From the NCBI RefSeq assembly GCF_900106995.1, contig NZ_FNOK01000032.1:1-64000 (forward strand): a DNA stretch of 64,000 nt, given 5' to 3'. Source of the DNA: Saccharopolyspora shandongensis. Lineage in GTDB: Bacteria > Actinomycetota > Actinomycetes > Mycobacteriales > Pseudonocardiaceae. A program made the translations under genes and the position numbers. Positions 35,785 through 46,327 of this stretch are shown here, piece after piece. The notes beneath the pieces were generated by a model that ran no database searches, had not been told where the DNA came from, and worked only from the letters and a program-made list of their open reading frames with translations. Numbering within the stretch: the first letter of the stretch is position 1; each line of letters starts with the position of its first letter.

Positions 35785-37665
35785 ATGGGTGCCTATGCCG
35801 AGGCCTACCGGCGGAGTTCGGCCGATCCGGAGGGCTTCTGGCTCGACGCGGCGGCCGCGATCGAGTGGGAGCGGGCACCGTCGCGAGCCCTGGACGCCAC
35901 CGCGGACCCGTTCTTCCGGTGGTTCCCAGATGGCGAGCTCAACACCTGCTTCAACGCGCTGGACCGGCACGTCCGCGACGGGCGCGGCGACCAGCCCGCG
36001 CTGATCTGGGATTCGGCGATGACCGGCGAGGTGCGCCGCTGGACGTACCGGGAGCTGCTGGACCGGGTGGCGCTGTTCGCCGGGGCGTTGCGGGCGCAGG
36101 GCGCCGAGCCGGGCGACCGGGTCGTGATCTACATGCCGATGATCGCCGAGGCCGTCGTCGCGATGCTGGCCTGCGCGCGCATCGGCGCGGTGCACTCGGT
36201 GGTCTTCGGCGGCTTCGCGCCGAAGGAGCTGGCGGCGCGCATCGACGACGCCCGGCCGGCGGTGATCGTCGCCGCGTCGTGCGGCCTGGAGCCGAACCGG
36301 ATCGTCGAGTACAAGCCGATCGTCGACGAGGCGCTGCGGGTGACCGAGCACCAGCCGAAGCGGGTGATCGTGTTCCAGCGCGAGCAGGCCCGCGCGGAGC
36401 TCGGGCCGCGCGACGTGGACTGGCAGGATGCGCTGGCGCAGGCCGAACCGGCCGACTGCGTGCCGGTGAAGGCCACCGATCCGCTGTACGTCCTCTACAC
36501 CTCGGGCACCACCGGGCGCCCGAAGGGCGTAGTGCGCGACAACGGCGGGCACGCGGTCGCGCTGCGCTGGTCGATGACCAACATCTACGACATCGGGCCG
36601 GGCGACGTCTTCTGGACCGCCTCGGACGTCGGCTGGGTCGTCGGCCACTCCTACATCGTCTACGCGCCGCTGCTGACCGGGGCGACCACCGTGGTCTACG
36701 AGGGCAAGCCGGTGGGCACGCCGGATGCGGGCGCGTTCTGGCGGGTCATCGCCGAGCACCGGGTCAAGGCGCTGTTCACCGCGCCGACCGCGTTCCGGGC
36801 GATCAAGCGGGTGGACCCGAACGCCGAACTGCTGGCCGCCCACGACATCTCGAGCCTGCAGGCGCTGTTCCTGGCCGGCGAGCGACTGGACCCGGAGACC
36901 TACCACTGGGCGTCGGAGCAGCTCGGCGTGCCGGTGATCGACCACTGGTGGCAGACCGAGACGGGCTGGCCGATCTGCGCGAACCTGCGCGGGCTGGAGC
37001 CGATGCCGGTCAAGCCGGGTTCGCCGACCGTGCCGGTGCCCGGCTACGACGTGGCGGTGCTGGACCAGGCCGGGAACCCGCTGCCGCCGGAGACCGACGG
37101 CGCGATCTGCCTGAAGCTGCCGCTGCCGCCGGGCACGCTGCCGACGCTGTGGGGCGACGACGAGCGGTTCCGCGAGTCGTACCTGTCGCGGTACCCCGGC
37201 TACTACCTCACCGGCGACAACGGCTACGTCGACGCCGACGGCTACGTCTTCGTGATGGGCCGCACCGACGACGTGATCAACGTCGCCGGGCACCGGTTGT
37301 CGACCGGCTCGATGGAGGCGGTGCTCGCGGCGCACCCGGCGGTCGCCGAGTGCGCGGTGATCGGCGTGCGCGATTCGCTGAAGGGCCAGGTGCCGCGTGG
37401 GTTCGTGGTGCTGAAGTCCGGTGTGGACATCTCCGAGGAGGTGCTGCGGGACGAGCTGGTCGCGGCGGTGCGGGGGCAGATCGGGCCGGTGGCGGCGTTC
37501 CGCGACGTGTCGGTGGTGGACGGGCTGCCCAAGACACGTTCGGGGAAGATCCTGCGGAAGTCGATGCGCGAGATCGCCGACACCGGCGACACCAAGGTGC
37601 CCTCCACGATCGAGGACCCGGCGGTGCTGGACAAGCTGCGGCCCGCGCTGCGCGGCGAGGGCTAG
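35785..37665 (+). CDS. prpE: propionyl-CoA/acetyl-CoA synthetase (PrpE type)
   Basis: A 626-aa AMP-forming short-chain acyl-CoA synthetase. It opens with the ACAS_N-type segment (YRRSSADPEGFWLDAA). It then has LYTSGTTGRPKGVVRDNGGH near 235, DVGWVVGHSYIVYAP near 275, WWQTETGWPI near 388, and SGKILRKSMR near 590, whose Lys is the usual acetylation switch. Its length and VFGGFAPKELAARI favour the PrpE branch over AcsA. It makes propionyl-CoA, a polyketide extender precursor. It stands alone with no prpBCD genes nearby. Confidence 0.85.
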   Translation: MGAYAEAYRRSSADPEGFWLDAAAAIEWERAPSRALDATADPFFRWFPDGELNTCFNALDRHVRDGRGDQPALIWDSAMTGEVRRWTYRELLDRVALFAGALRAQGAEPGDRVVIYMPMIAEAVVAMLACARIGAVHSVVFGGFAPKELAARIDDARPAVIVAASCGLEPNRIVEYKPIVDEALRVTEHQPKRVIVFQREQARAELGPRDVDWQDALAQAEPADCVPVKATDPLYVLYTSGTTGRPKGVVRDNGGHAVALRWSMTNIYDIGPGDVFWTASDVGWVVGHSYIVYAPLLTGATTVVYEGKPVGTPDAGAFWRVIAEHRVKALFTAPTAFRAIKRVDPNAELLAAHDISSLQALFLAGERLDPETYHWASEQLGVPVIDHWWQTETGWPICANLRGLEPMPVKPGSPTVPVPGYDVAVLDQAGNPLPPETDGAICLKLPLPPGTLPTLWGDDERFRESYLSRYPGYYLTGDNGYVDADGYVFVMGRTDDVINVAGHRLSTGSMEAVLAAHPAVAECAVIGVRDSLKGQVPRGFVVLKSGVDISEEVLRDELVAAVRGQIGPVAAFRDVSVVDGLPKTRSGKILRKSMREIADTGDTKVPSTIEDPAVLDKLRPALRGEG

Positions 37666-37675
37666 GCGCGACGCC

Positions 37676-38035
37676 TCACCCGCCCTGACGGTCCCGTGCG
37701 ACCTCCTCCAGCGCTTGGAGGACGGCGGCGATCGCGGGTTGCGCCCGGCTGCCCCGGGGCACGCAGGTGAGGACGCTGCGCGACGGCGCCGGCTTGTCCC
37801 GCAACGGGATTCGCGCCACGCGGTGGTCCGGCGAGACGGTGGCGAGCCTGGGCAGCAGGCAGATGCCGAGCCCGTGCGACACCAGGGTCAGCACCGAGTT
37901 CCACTCCGCCGCCTCGTGCGCCACCCGCGGGGCGAAACCGGCCGCCGCGCACGCGACCTCGATCAGCTGGAACTGGTCGTGGTGCGGTGCGATCCAGGCC
38001 TCGTGCGCGGTCGCGGGTGACCGTTCGGCATGCCC
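37676..38035 (-). pseudogene. LysR-family regulator, C-terminal remnant
   Basis: About 120 residues match the second half of a LysR effector-binding domain: EAWIAPHHDQFQLIEVACAAAGFAPRV, EWNSVLTLVSHGLGICLLPRL and a normal C-terminus ending in ALEEVARDRQGG. The DNA-binding helix-turn-helix and the first half of the sensor domain are missing. Upstream (from about 38035) the sequence becomes the hexosaminidase promoter. It is a decayed gene cut by deletion or recombination. Confidence 0.8.
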
Positions 38036-38066
38036 GATACGCCCAGTTGGAGGCTGCCGCTTCCAA

Positions 38067-38084
38067 ATTTGGTCTATACCTTTA
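38067..38084 (+). promoter_or_regulatory. DasR-like site (dre) for the hexosaminidase gene
   Basis: TTTGGTCTATACCTTT matches the DasR/NagR response element core TGGTCTAGACCA except at three places; the exact core TGGTCTATACC is at 38071-38081. It is about 35 bp upstream of a chitobiase-type gene, the usual DasR target. N-acetylglucosamine metabolites would relieve repression. Confidence 0.7.
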
Positions 38085-38116
38085 TGGGGCCGTTCCCCGA
38101 TCATGGAGCGAGGCAC

Positions 38117-39694
38117 ATGACCAGACCGCCCCTACCGACGGTGCGCAAAGCAGCGCTCGCCGTCGTGGCGGGTGCGCTGCTCACCGGCGGGCTCGTCGCG
38201 CCCGCCGGCGGCGCACCGGCCGAGGAGAACATCGCGATGGAGAACATCATCCCCGCACCCGAGTCGGTGCAGCCCGCCCCCGGCACCACCTACGAACTCG
38301 CCGAGCAGACCTCGATCGAGGCCGCCGGCGACGCCGCCGAGGTCGGCGAGTACCTGGCCGGGGTCCTGCGCGCGGCCACCGGTTTCCCGATCCCGGTCAA
38401 CGAGGGTTCCGGCGGGATCTCGCTGACGTTGGACGGATCCCCCGAGCTCGGCCCGGCCGGATACCGCCTGCAGGTGGCCGACGACGGCATCGGCCTCCAC
38501 GCGAGCAGCCCCGAAGGCCTGTTCAACGGCGTGCAGACGCTCCGGCAGCTACTGCCCGCCGCGATCGAGAGCCCGACCGAGCAGCCCGGGCCGTGGACCG
38601 TGCCCGGCGGCGAGGTCGTCGACAAGCCGAGGTTCGAGCACCGGGTCACGATGCTCGACGTCGCCCGGCACTTCTTCAGCGTGGACCAGGTCAAGCGCTA
38701 CATCGACCAGGTCGCCCGCTACAAGATCAACCGGCTGCACCTGCACCTGACCGACGACCAGGGCTGGCGGATCCAGATCAACAGCTGGCCGCGGCTGACC
38801 GAGTACGGCGGCAGCACCGAGGTCGGCGGTGGCCCTGGCGGCTACTACACGCAGGAGGACTACGCGGAGATCGTCGAGTACGCGGCGTCCCGGTACATCA
38901 CCGTCGTGCCCGAGATCGACATGCCCGGGCACACCAACGCCGCGCTGGCCTCCTACGCCGAGCTCAACTGCGACGGCGTCGCGCCGCCGCTGTACACCGG
39001 CATCGAGGTCGGCTTCAGCTCGTTCTGCGTGGACAAGGACATCACCTACCGGTTCGTCGAGGACGTCATCCGCGAGCTCGCGGCGATCACCCCCGGGCCG
39101 TACCTGCACATCGGCGGCGACGAGGCGCACTCGACCACCGACGAGGACTACAAGCGGTTCTTCGAGAAGGTGATCCCGCTGCCCGCCAAGTACGGCAAGA
39201 CCGCGCTGGGCTGGCACGAGTACGGCAAGGGCGCGCCCGAGGGCGACGCGGTGCTGCAGTACTGGGGCACCACCGACACCGATCCCCTGCTCGACGAGGC
39301 GGTCGCCCGCGGCAACAAGATCCTGGCGTCGCCGGCGAACCTGTCCTACCTGGACCACAAGTACGACGAGAACACCGAGCTGGGCCTGCACTGGGCCGGC
39401 TACATCGAGGTCGCCGACGCCTACGGCTGGGATCCGGGCAGCTACCTCAAGGGCGTGCCGGAGGAGTCGATCCTCGGTGTGGAGGCCCCGCTGTGGTCGG
39501 AGACCCTGGAGAACTCCGATCACATCGAGTTCATGGCCTTCCCGCGGCTGCCGGCCATCGCCGAGCTCGGCTGGTCCCCCAAGTCCGCCCAGGACTGGGA
39601 GTCCTTCCGCCAGCGCCTGGCCACCCACGGCCCGCGCATGACGGCATCCGGGATCGACTACTACCGCTCACCCCAAGTCCCCTGGCAGGACTGA
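38117..39694 (+). CDS. secreted GH20 beta-N-acetylhexosaminidase
   Basis: A 525-aa exported enzyme that removes terminal GlcNAc/GalNAc from chitin oligomers or glycans. The signal peptide is about residues 1-32 (VRKAALAVVAGALLTGGLVAPAGG). The GH20b domain is at about 40-160 and the catalytic barrel starts at KPRFEHRVTMLDVARHFF. IGGDEAH near 333 holds the catalytic Asp-Glu pair; HLHLTDDQGWRI and DMPGHTNAA are further family motifs. The ATG at 38117 follows GGAGCGAGG. The DasR-like site upstream fits a chitin-derived signal. Confidence 0.93.
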   Translation: MTRPPLPTVRKAALAVVAGALLTGGLVAPAGGAPAEENIAMENIIPAPESVQPAPGTTYELAEQTSIEAAGDAAEVGEYLAGVLRAATGFPIPVNEGSGGISLTLDGSPELGPAGYRLQVADDGIGLHASSPEGLFNGVQTLRQLLPAAIESPTEQPGPWTVPGGEVVDKPRFEHRVTMLDVARHFFSVDQVKRYIDQVARYKINRLHLHLTDDQGWRIQINSWPRLTEYGGSTEVGGGPGGYYTQEDYAEIVEYAASRYITVVPEIDMPGHTNAALASYAELNCDGVAPPLYTGIEVGFSSFCVDKDITYRFVEDVIRELAAITPGPYLHIGGDEAHSTTDEDYKRFFEKVIPLPAKYGKTALGWHEYGKGAPEGDAVLQYWGTTDTDPLLDEAVARGNKILASPANLSYLDHKYDENTELGLHWAGYIEVADAYGWDPGSYLKGVPEESILGVEAPLWSETLENSDHIEFMAFPRLPAIAELGWSPKSAQDWESFRQRLATHGPRMTASGIDYYRSPQVPWQD

Positions 39695-39953
39695 AGACTG
39701 TTTCCAAACTCATTCTGCGTGGCGGTGCAGGTGGCGGCCCCCCGCGGGAGTTACAGACGCCGCCTGGCTGTGGGATCCCCGACTTTCGTATGAACCAATA
39801 CGCGGCATCGGGGCCGTCCTCGCCAGACGACGTCTGAGAACCCGCGGCGGTGCAAGTTGCGTAAGTGGGCTAAGCGGCTGCGCCGCTTCAAGAACAAAGC
39901 CCGCTCTTCCACACCCGACTACGACGCTTCCAGAACGATCTCTGATCGTTCGA
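39695..39953. other. gene-free stretch with small hairpins
   Basis: No gene is seen. AGCGGC-TGC-GCCGCT near 39878 and GAACGATC-TCT-GATCGTTC at 39933-39951 are small hairpins that may act with the strong terminator just after them. Confidence 0.4.
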
Positions 39954-39997
39954 ACGAACGAGGGACGCCTTACCACCGGAGGGCGTCCCTCGTTCGT
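39954..39997. terminator. bidirectional hairpin terminator
   Basis: A 16-bp perfect stem (39954-39969 with 39982-39997) sits at the 3' end of the dhb operon. It faces the hexosaminidase gene and overlaps the carrier-protein stop. Confidence 0.8.
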
Positions 39998-40242
39998 CAC
40001 TCCCCTGCTGGGAGCTTGGGTTCCAGGACCGCCCACCACTCCGCCAGGGTCGGGCGTTCGGCGAGGTCGGCGAAGGTGATCTGGACGCCGCGGCGGCGCC
40101 AGTTCTCCACCAGCGTCATGATCCGCACCGAGTCCAGGCCCCAGTCGATGAGGTTCTCCTCGTCGGTGAGCTCCGCCGGGTCCTCGTACAGCAGCTCGGC
40201 GACCTGCGCCCGCACGTCGTCCAGCGTCAACTTCTGCGACAT
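39997..40242 (-). CDS. aryl carrier protein
   Basis: An 81-aa free-standing aryl carrier domain. The phosphopantetheine Ser is in WGLDSVRIM near residue 40, with ENLIDWGLDS the hallmark of EntB/VibB-type carriers. It accepts 2,3-dihydroxybenzoyl from DhbE and hands it to a condensation domain. In Bacillus DhbB and E. coli EntB this domain is fused to isochorismatase; here it is a separate gene 23 bp downstream. The ATG at 40242 follows GGGGAG. Confidence 0.9.
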   Translation of the reverse strand: MSQKLTLDDVRAQVAELLYEDPAELTDEENLIDWGLDSVRIMTLVENWRRRGVQITFADLAERPTLAEWWAVLEPKLPAGE

Positions 40243-40265
40243 TCCCACGTTCTCCCCGAAACTCG

Positions 40266-40919
40266 TCAGGCCACTTCGGACTCGTGCAACACCAGCGATC
40301 GCGCCAGCCCCCGCGAAGTGTCCACCACCGCGCAGCGCTTGGCGGCGTAATCCAGCGCCATCCGGTGCTCCGCCAGCGAGAAGTCCGCGACCGCGTCGGC
40401 GGCCAGGAACGCCTGGACGTCCTGCTGGAACGCCTCGGCCGCCGTCATCAGGCAGCCGATGTGCGCGTAGATGCCGGTGATGATCAGCTGGTCGCGGTTC
40501 CAGTCCCGCAGCAGCTCGCGAAGCTCGGTGCGCTGGAACGCGCTGTAGCGCCACTTGGTCAGCTGCACGTCGCCGGCGCCGGGCGCCAGCTCGTCGATGA
40601 TCGCCTCCTGCGTCGGGTCGGCGACACCCGGGCCCCACCACTCCAGCTGCAGCCCGCGCTGTTCCGGCGTCTGACCGCCGGGCTGCGCGCAATACACCAC
40701 CGGAACGCCGGCCGCGCGGGCGCGCTCCCGCAGCATGCGGATGTTCGGCACCACCTGGCTGAGCGGTTCTCCGTTGCGCGGATAGGCATTGACGAAGTGC
40801 CGCTCCATGTCGTGGATCAGCAGCACCGCGCGATCCGGCTCGGGCCGCCAGGCCACCCGGTTCTCGGGCAGCTCGTCCTCCTGCGGCACGCGGTACGGTG
40901 CGATGGCCGGAAGTGCCAC
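40266..40919 (-). CDS. dhbB: isochorismatase
   Basis: A 217-aa hydrolase that splits isochorismate to 2,3-dihydro-2,3-dihydroxybenzoate and pyruvate. VLLIHDMERHFV near residue 33 holds the catalytic Asp; LTKWRYSAFQRTEL near 120 and GIYAHIGCLMTA near 150 are the other active-site segments. It ends where the EntB isochorismatase domain ends, without the carrier domain. The GTG at 40919 has GGGAGGACCG directly upstream. Confidence 0.93.
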   Translation of the reverse strand: MALPAIAPYRVPQEDELPENRVAWRPEPDRAVLLIHDMERHFVNAYPRNGEPLSQVVPNIRMLRERARAAGVPVVYCAQPGGQTPEQRGLQLEWWGPGVADPTQEAIIDELAPGAGDVQLTKWRYSAFQRTELRELLRDWNRDQLIITGIYAHIGCLMTAAEAFQQDVQAFLAADAVADFSLAEHRMALDYAAKRCAVVDTSRGLARSLVLHESEVA

Positions 40920-40957
40920 CGGTCCTCCCTGTCTGTCGTGGTTTGCGGGCACTCGGC

Positions 40958-42616
<1,659 letters not shown>

Positions 42617-42626
42617 GTTCTCCCCC

Positions 42627-43871
42627 TCAGACGGCCTGGTCCAGGCCCATCGCGGACAGCGCGGTGCGGAACTTCGCGGACGTCTCGGCGAGTTCGTCGG
42701 CCGGGTCGGAACCCGCGACGATGCCCGCGCCCGCGTACAACCGCATCGCATCGTCCTCGATGTCGGCGCAGCGGATGGCGACCACCCACTCGCCGTCTCC
42801 GGCGGCGTCGCACCAGCCGACCATGCCCGCGTAGTAGCCGCGCTCGAACGGCTCGGTTTCGGCGATGACGTCGCGGGCGCGCTGCAGCGGGGTGCCGCAC
42901 ACCGCGGGCGTGGGGTGCAGCGCGTCGGCCAGTTCCAGCGAGGAGGTCGCCGGGTCGCGGAGCTCGCCGGTGATCTCGGTGGCCAGGTGCCACATGGCGG
43001 CGGTGCTGATCACCGACGGCGCGGGGACCTGCAGGTCGCGGCAGAACGGGCGCAGCGCCTGCACGACCGCGTCGACGACGGCGGCGTGCTCGCGGCGATC
43101 CTTGTCCGAAGTGGACAGTTCGGCGGCGCGGCGGCGGTCCTCGACCGGGTCGGCGCTGCGCGGCCGCGAACCGGCCATCGGGTTCGACCGGACCCGCATG
43201 CCGCGGCGGGAGACCAGCAGTTCCGGGCTGGCGCCGAGGAAGGTGCGCCGCAGCGGCGGCGGCGCGCCGAAGCTGTCGCGGGTGCCGTCCTCGCCGTGCC
43301 GCGGCAGATCCACCGCGAAGGTGTAGCTGGCCGGGTCCGCGAGCGCGAGGTTGCGCAGCACGCTGCGGACGTCGATCGGCTCGGCGGCGGTCAGTTCCAG
43401 CGAGCGCGCGAGGACCACCTTGCTCAACTCGCCGTCGGCCAGTCGCCGCAGCACCCGGCTGACGCCGCGCTCGTACTCGGCGGGAGCGGGCACCGGGCGG
43501 ACGGAGCAGTCCGGCGCGTCGCTGCGCGGCGGCTGCGGCACCACGACGTTCAACGGCGCGGCCCGGACCACCTCGTCGGGCAGCACCAGGTGCGCGGGCA
43601 GGCTCTCGCCGAACGGCACCGCGCCCACCACCATCGGGTTGCGGCGGCCGAATTCCGTTGCGCTGTTGAGGAAATCGGCCACCCGCCGGGGCAGTTCCTC
43701 GCGCGCGCACTGGGTCTTGGGAACGATCGCGGAGACGCCGCGGGCTAAGAGCACGCCGTGCGGCGCGGAGAAGAGGAACGACGAGCCTGCCTCGTAAGCC
43801 GCCAGCAGTCGGGTCGCTTCGTCGTCCGCGACGAGGCCGATGCCGTCGGTTTCGCTGTCCATCGTGGTCAT
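42627..43871 (-). CDS. dhbC: isochorismate synthase
   Basis: A 414-aa chorismate-using enzyme that makes isochorismate, the entry point to dihydroxybenzoate. KVVLARSLEL near 165, NPMAGSRPR near 245, SDKDRREHAAVVD near 275, and HPTPAVCGTPLQRAR with FERGYYAGMVGW near 335-365 are the Mg2+ and active-site motifs of the MenF/EntC family. The ATG at 43871 has AAAGG 6 nt upstream. It lies 31 bp after dhbA. Confidence 0.93.
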   Translation of the reverse strand: MTTMDSETDGIGLVADDEATRLLAAYEAGSSFLFSAPHGVLLARGVSAIVPKTQCAREELPRRVADFLNSATEFGRRNPMVVGAVPFGESLPAHLVLPDEVVRAAPLNVVVPQPPRSDAPDCSVRPVPAPAEYERGVSRVLRRLADGELSKVVLARSLELTAAEPIDVRSVLRNLALADPASYTFAVDLPRHGEDGTRDSFGAPPPLRRTFLGASPELLVSRRGMRVRSNPMAGSRPRSADPVEDRRRAAELSTSDKDRREHAAVVDAVVQALRPFCRDLQVPAPSVISTAAMWHLATEITGELRDPATSSLELADALHPTPAVCGTPLQRARDVIAETEPFERGYYAGMVGWCDAAGDGEWVVAIRCADIEDDAMRLYAGAGIVAGSDPADELAETSAKFRTALSAMGLDQAV

Positions 43872-43902
43872 GGCAACCTTTCCGGGTGTGCGGCAGGCGT
43901 GA

Positions 43903-44688
43903 TCAGGCGCGCAGGGTCGCGCCGCCGTCGACGTACAGGTCGTGCATCGTGATGTGCCCGGCCTGGTCGGAGGCCAGGAAGACGACCGCGTCGGCGATGT
44001 CTTGCGGGGTGGCGAGCTTGCGCAGCGGGATGCCCGCCTTGAACGTCTCCGGGGAACCGGCGATGACGCGCTCGGCGCCGCGCTCGTCGGCCCACATCCC
44101 ACGCTGCATCTCGGTGTCGGTGGAGCCGGGCGCGACGACGTTGCACCGGATGCCGTGCTCGGCGAGCTCCAGCCCGAGCGACTTGGTGAACATCGTCGCC
44201 GCGGCCTTGGAGGCGGCGTAGGCGGACATCCCGTGCCGGGGCACGCCGGCGGCGTTCGAGCTGACCGTGACGATGGCGCCGCGCCGCCGGCCGATCATGC
44301 GCTTGGACACCGCGCGGGACAGGTTGAACACCCCGGTGGTGTTGACCGCGAAGGTGCGGTGCCAGTCCTCGTCGGTGAGTTCCTGCACGGTGCCGAACTG
44401 CAGGACGCCCGCGACGTTCGCGAGGACGTCGATGGGGCCGTGCGCACGCTCGACGCGGTCCACGACGTCGCCGACGGCGGCGGCGTCCGCGACGTCGGCG
44501 CGGTAGGCGTGGACCGCGTGGCCGCGCCCGGTCAGCTCGGCGGCCACGGCTTCGGCCTGCTCGCCGTTCCGGTCCACGGCCGCGACCGTGGCGCCGAGCC
44601 CGGCGAGCGCGGTGGCCACCGCCGCCCCGATGCCCTGGCCCGCGCCTGTCACGATGGCGACCTTGCCGCCGATCCCCGTCCGGTTCAT
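43903..44688 (-). CDS. dhbA: 2,3-dihydro-2,3-dihydroxybenzoate dehydrogenase
   Basis: A 261-aa short-chain dehydrogenase that oxidises the dihydrodiol to 2,3-dihydroxybenzoate with NAD+. The NAD motif TGAGQGIG is at about 14-21 and the catalytic S-Y-K set is in VSSNAAG and YAASK near 140-160. APGSTDTEM is typical of DhbA/EntA. It is the first gene of the dhb operon, directly behind tandem iron boxes, so iron starvation should induce the whole set. Confidence 0.92.
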   Translation of the reverse strand: MNRTGIGGKVAIVTGAGQGIGAAVATALAGLGATVAAVDRNGEQAEAVAAELTGRGHAVHAYRADVADAAAVGDVVDRVERAHGPIDVLANVAGVLQFGTVQELTDEDWHRTFAVNTTGVFNLSRAVSKRMIGRRRGAIVTVSSNAAGVPRHGMSAYAASKAAATMFTKSLGLELAEHGIRCNVVAPGSTDTEMQRGMWADERGAERVIAGSPETFKAGIPLRKLATPQDIADAVVFLASDQAGHITMHDLYVDGGATLRA

Positions 44689-44705
44689 CGCACCCTTCAG
44701 TCAAC

Positions 44706-44744
44706 TCAGGCAAGCCTAACCTTTGTCAGGCGAGCCTGAGTTTA
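44706..44744 (-). promoter_or_regulatory. tandem iron boxes (DmdR/IdeR-like)
   Basis: Two 19-bp sites at 44706-44724 and 44726-44744 resemble the DmdR/IdeR box TTAGGTTAGGCTAACCTAA. By eye they match 14 and 12 of 19 positions. They begin 18 bp upstream of dhbA and are 20 bp apart, suiting two repressor dimers on adjacent faces. The iron-bound repressor would switch the dhb operon off. Confidence 0.8.
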
Positions 44745-44844
44745 GAACACGGACGTGTCCGGATCTTCCCTCCATCGAGGTGGCATTGATCACCGAGCGC
44801 AATCCACCGCGCCACGAATGCCGCGACCTCGTAACCCGGCCGAA

Positions 44845-45450
44845 CTAGCGGCCGAGACCCGCAGTGAGCTCGCGCATGCAGCGGACGGCCAGCTCCGCGG
44901 CCGACCCCGCGCCGTCCGCCGGCGCATCGCCGATCGCCCACACCTCGACGGCCACCCGGATGGCGGTCGTGGCCGCCGCGGCCGTCAGGCGGATCTGCAG
45001 ATCATCGGCGCCACCGGCGGCGCGTTCGGCGAGCAGCGGCACGAGCTGCTGCTCCGACACCTGGTTGACGTTCGCCCACACCGCCAGCAGCGCGGGATCG
45101 CCGACGGCCGCGCGCAGCAGGCCCCGCGTCCACCCGAAGGACTCGACGTCGTCCTCGTCGCGAACGACCATGGCGCTTTTGGCGGCCTGCTCCAGCGCAT
45201 CCGGCAGGGGAATGTCGCGCGGCGTGGCCGCCAGCAGGTCCTGCCAGCGCCGGGCGCCGAACGCCAGCAACGGCGCGACGGAGTCCTGCTTGGTGCGGAA
45301 GTAGCGGTAGAAGGTGCGAAGGCTCACCCCGGCGCGCTCGGCGATGGCCTCAGCTGTCGTGCCGTCGGAGCCTCGCTCGGCGAACAGTGCGGCGGCGGCG
45401 CGAGCGATTTCCAGCTGGGTGGCGGCTTTACGGCGTTCAGTGAGGTTCAC
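44845..45450 (-). CDS. TetR-family transcriptional regulator
   Basis: A 201-aa TetR protein: RKAATQLEIARAAAALFAERGSDGTTAEAIAERAGVSLRTFYRYFRTKQD is the helix-turn-helix with SLRTFYRYF as recognition helix. The rest is a ligand-binding helical domain with no named subfamily. It is divergent from the SDR gene at 45540, and a perfect 33-bp dyad lies between them, so it most likely represses that SDR and itself. The ligand may be the alcohol or ketone handled by the SDR. Confidence 0.85.
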   Translation of the reverse strand: MNLTERRKAATQLEIARAAAALFAERGSDGTTAEAIAERAGVSLRTFYRYFRTKQDSVAPLLAFGARRWQDLLAATPRDIPLPDALEQAAKSAMVVRDEDDVESFGWTRGLLRAAVGDPALLAVWANVNQVSEQQLVPLLAERAAGGADDLQIRLTAAAATTAIRVAVEVWAIGDAPADGAGSAAELAVRCMRELTAGLGR

Positions 45451-45470
45451 TCCCCCAGTTTAGGAATAAG

Positions 45471-45503
45471 GTGTCCATGTGGCATGTTGTGCCACATAGA
45501 CAC
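45471..45503. promoter_or_regulatory. perfect dyad operator between TetR and SDR
   Basis: The arms GTGTC-C-ATGTGGCA and TGCCACAT-A-GACAC flank a TGTTG centre. The inner 8-bp and outer 5-bp arms pair without mismatch. It is 21 bp from the TetR start and 37 bp from the SDR start, an ideal place for a repressor of both. Confidence 0.85.
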
Positions 45504-45539
45504 GATGTGTCGATCCCATGCAAGAGAGAGTGAACTCCC

Positions 45540-46310
45540 ATGGAGCGCTTCGAAGGACGTCGCGTCCTGATCACCGGGGCCGGTTCGGGCATCGGACAGG
45601 CCACGGTGCACCGGATCCTCGCCGAGGGCGGCCGGGTCGTCGGGCTCGACCGCGACGAGCAGGGCCTGGCGGCCACCGCCGCCACCGCCGCCGAGAACGG
45701 CACCGCCGACCGGCTGACCACCGCTGTGGTGGACATCGCCGACGAGGGCTCCGTACGCGCCGGCGTGGCCGACGCCGTGGCGACGCTCGGCGGGCTCGAT
45801 GTGCTGGTGAACGCGGCGGGCATCCTGCGGTCGGCGCACACGCACGAGACCACGCTGGAGTTCTGGAACACGATCCTGGCGGTCAACCTGACCGGCACGT
45901 TCCTGATGACCCGCGAGGCGTTGCCCGCGCTGCTGGAGTCCGGGCGCGGCGTCGTGGTCAACTTCAGCTCGACCTCGGCGAGCTTCACGCACCCCTACAT
46001 GGCGGCCTACGCGGCCTCCAAGGGCGGCATCCAGTCCTTCACCCACGCGCTGGCCGGCGAGTACGCCAAGCAGGGCCTGCGCGCGGTCGCCGTGGCGCCC
46101 GGCTCGATCAGCAGCGGCATGACCACCGGGCGCGGCCCGGGCCTGCCGGAGGACGCCGACATGAGCCTGTTCGCGAAGCTCATCCCCGCCATCGGGCAGG
46201 GCATGGCGGGGCCGGAGACGGTCGCGGGCGTGGTGGCGATGCTGGCCTCCGACGACGGCGCGTTCGTCACCGGCACCGAACTGCGCATCGACGGCGGCAC
46301 CCACATGTGA
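45540..46310 (+). CDS. short-chain dehydrogenase/reductase
   Basis: A 256-aa classical SDR. TGAGSGIG near residue 13 binds NAD(P); NAAG near 90, Ser in NFSSTSAS near 140 and Tyr-Lys in YAASKGG near 155 form the catalytic set. DRDEQG after beta-2 has Asp, which favours NAD(H). The ribosome site is AGAGAGAG. The substrate is unknown; the divergent TetR gene suggests induction by it. Confidence 0.85.
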   Translation: MERFEGRRVLITGAGSGIGQATVHRILAEGGRVVGLDRDEQGLAATAATAAENGTADRLTTAVVDIADEGSVRAGVADAVATLGGLDVLVNAAGILRSAHTHETTLEFWNTILAVNLTGTFLMTREALPALLESGRGVVVNFSSTSASFTHPYMAAYAASKGGIQSFTHALAGEYAKQGLRAVAVAPGSISSGMTTGRGPGLPEDADMSLFAKLIPAIGQGMAGPETVAGVVAMLASDDGAFVTGTELRIDGGTHM

Positions 46311-46327
46311 TCCCCCCGTCGGGATGA

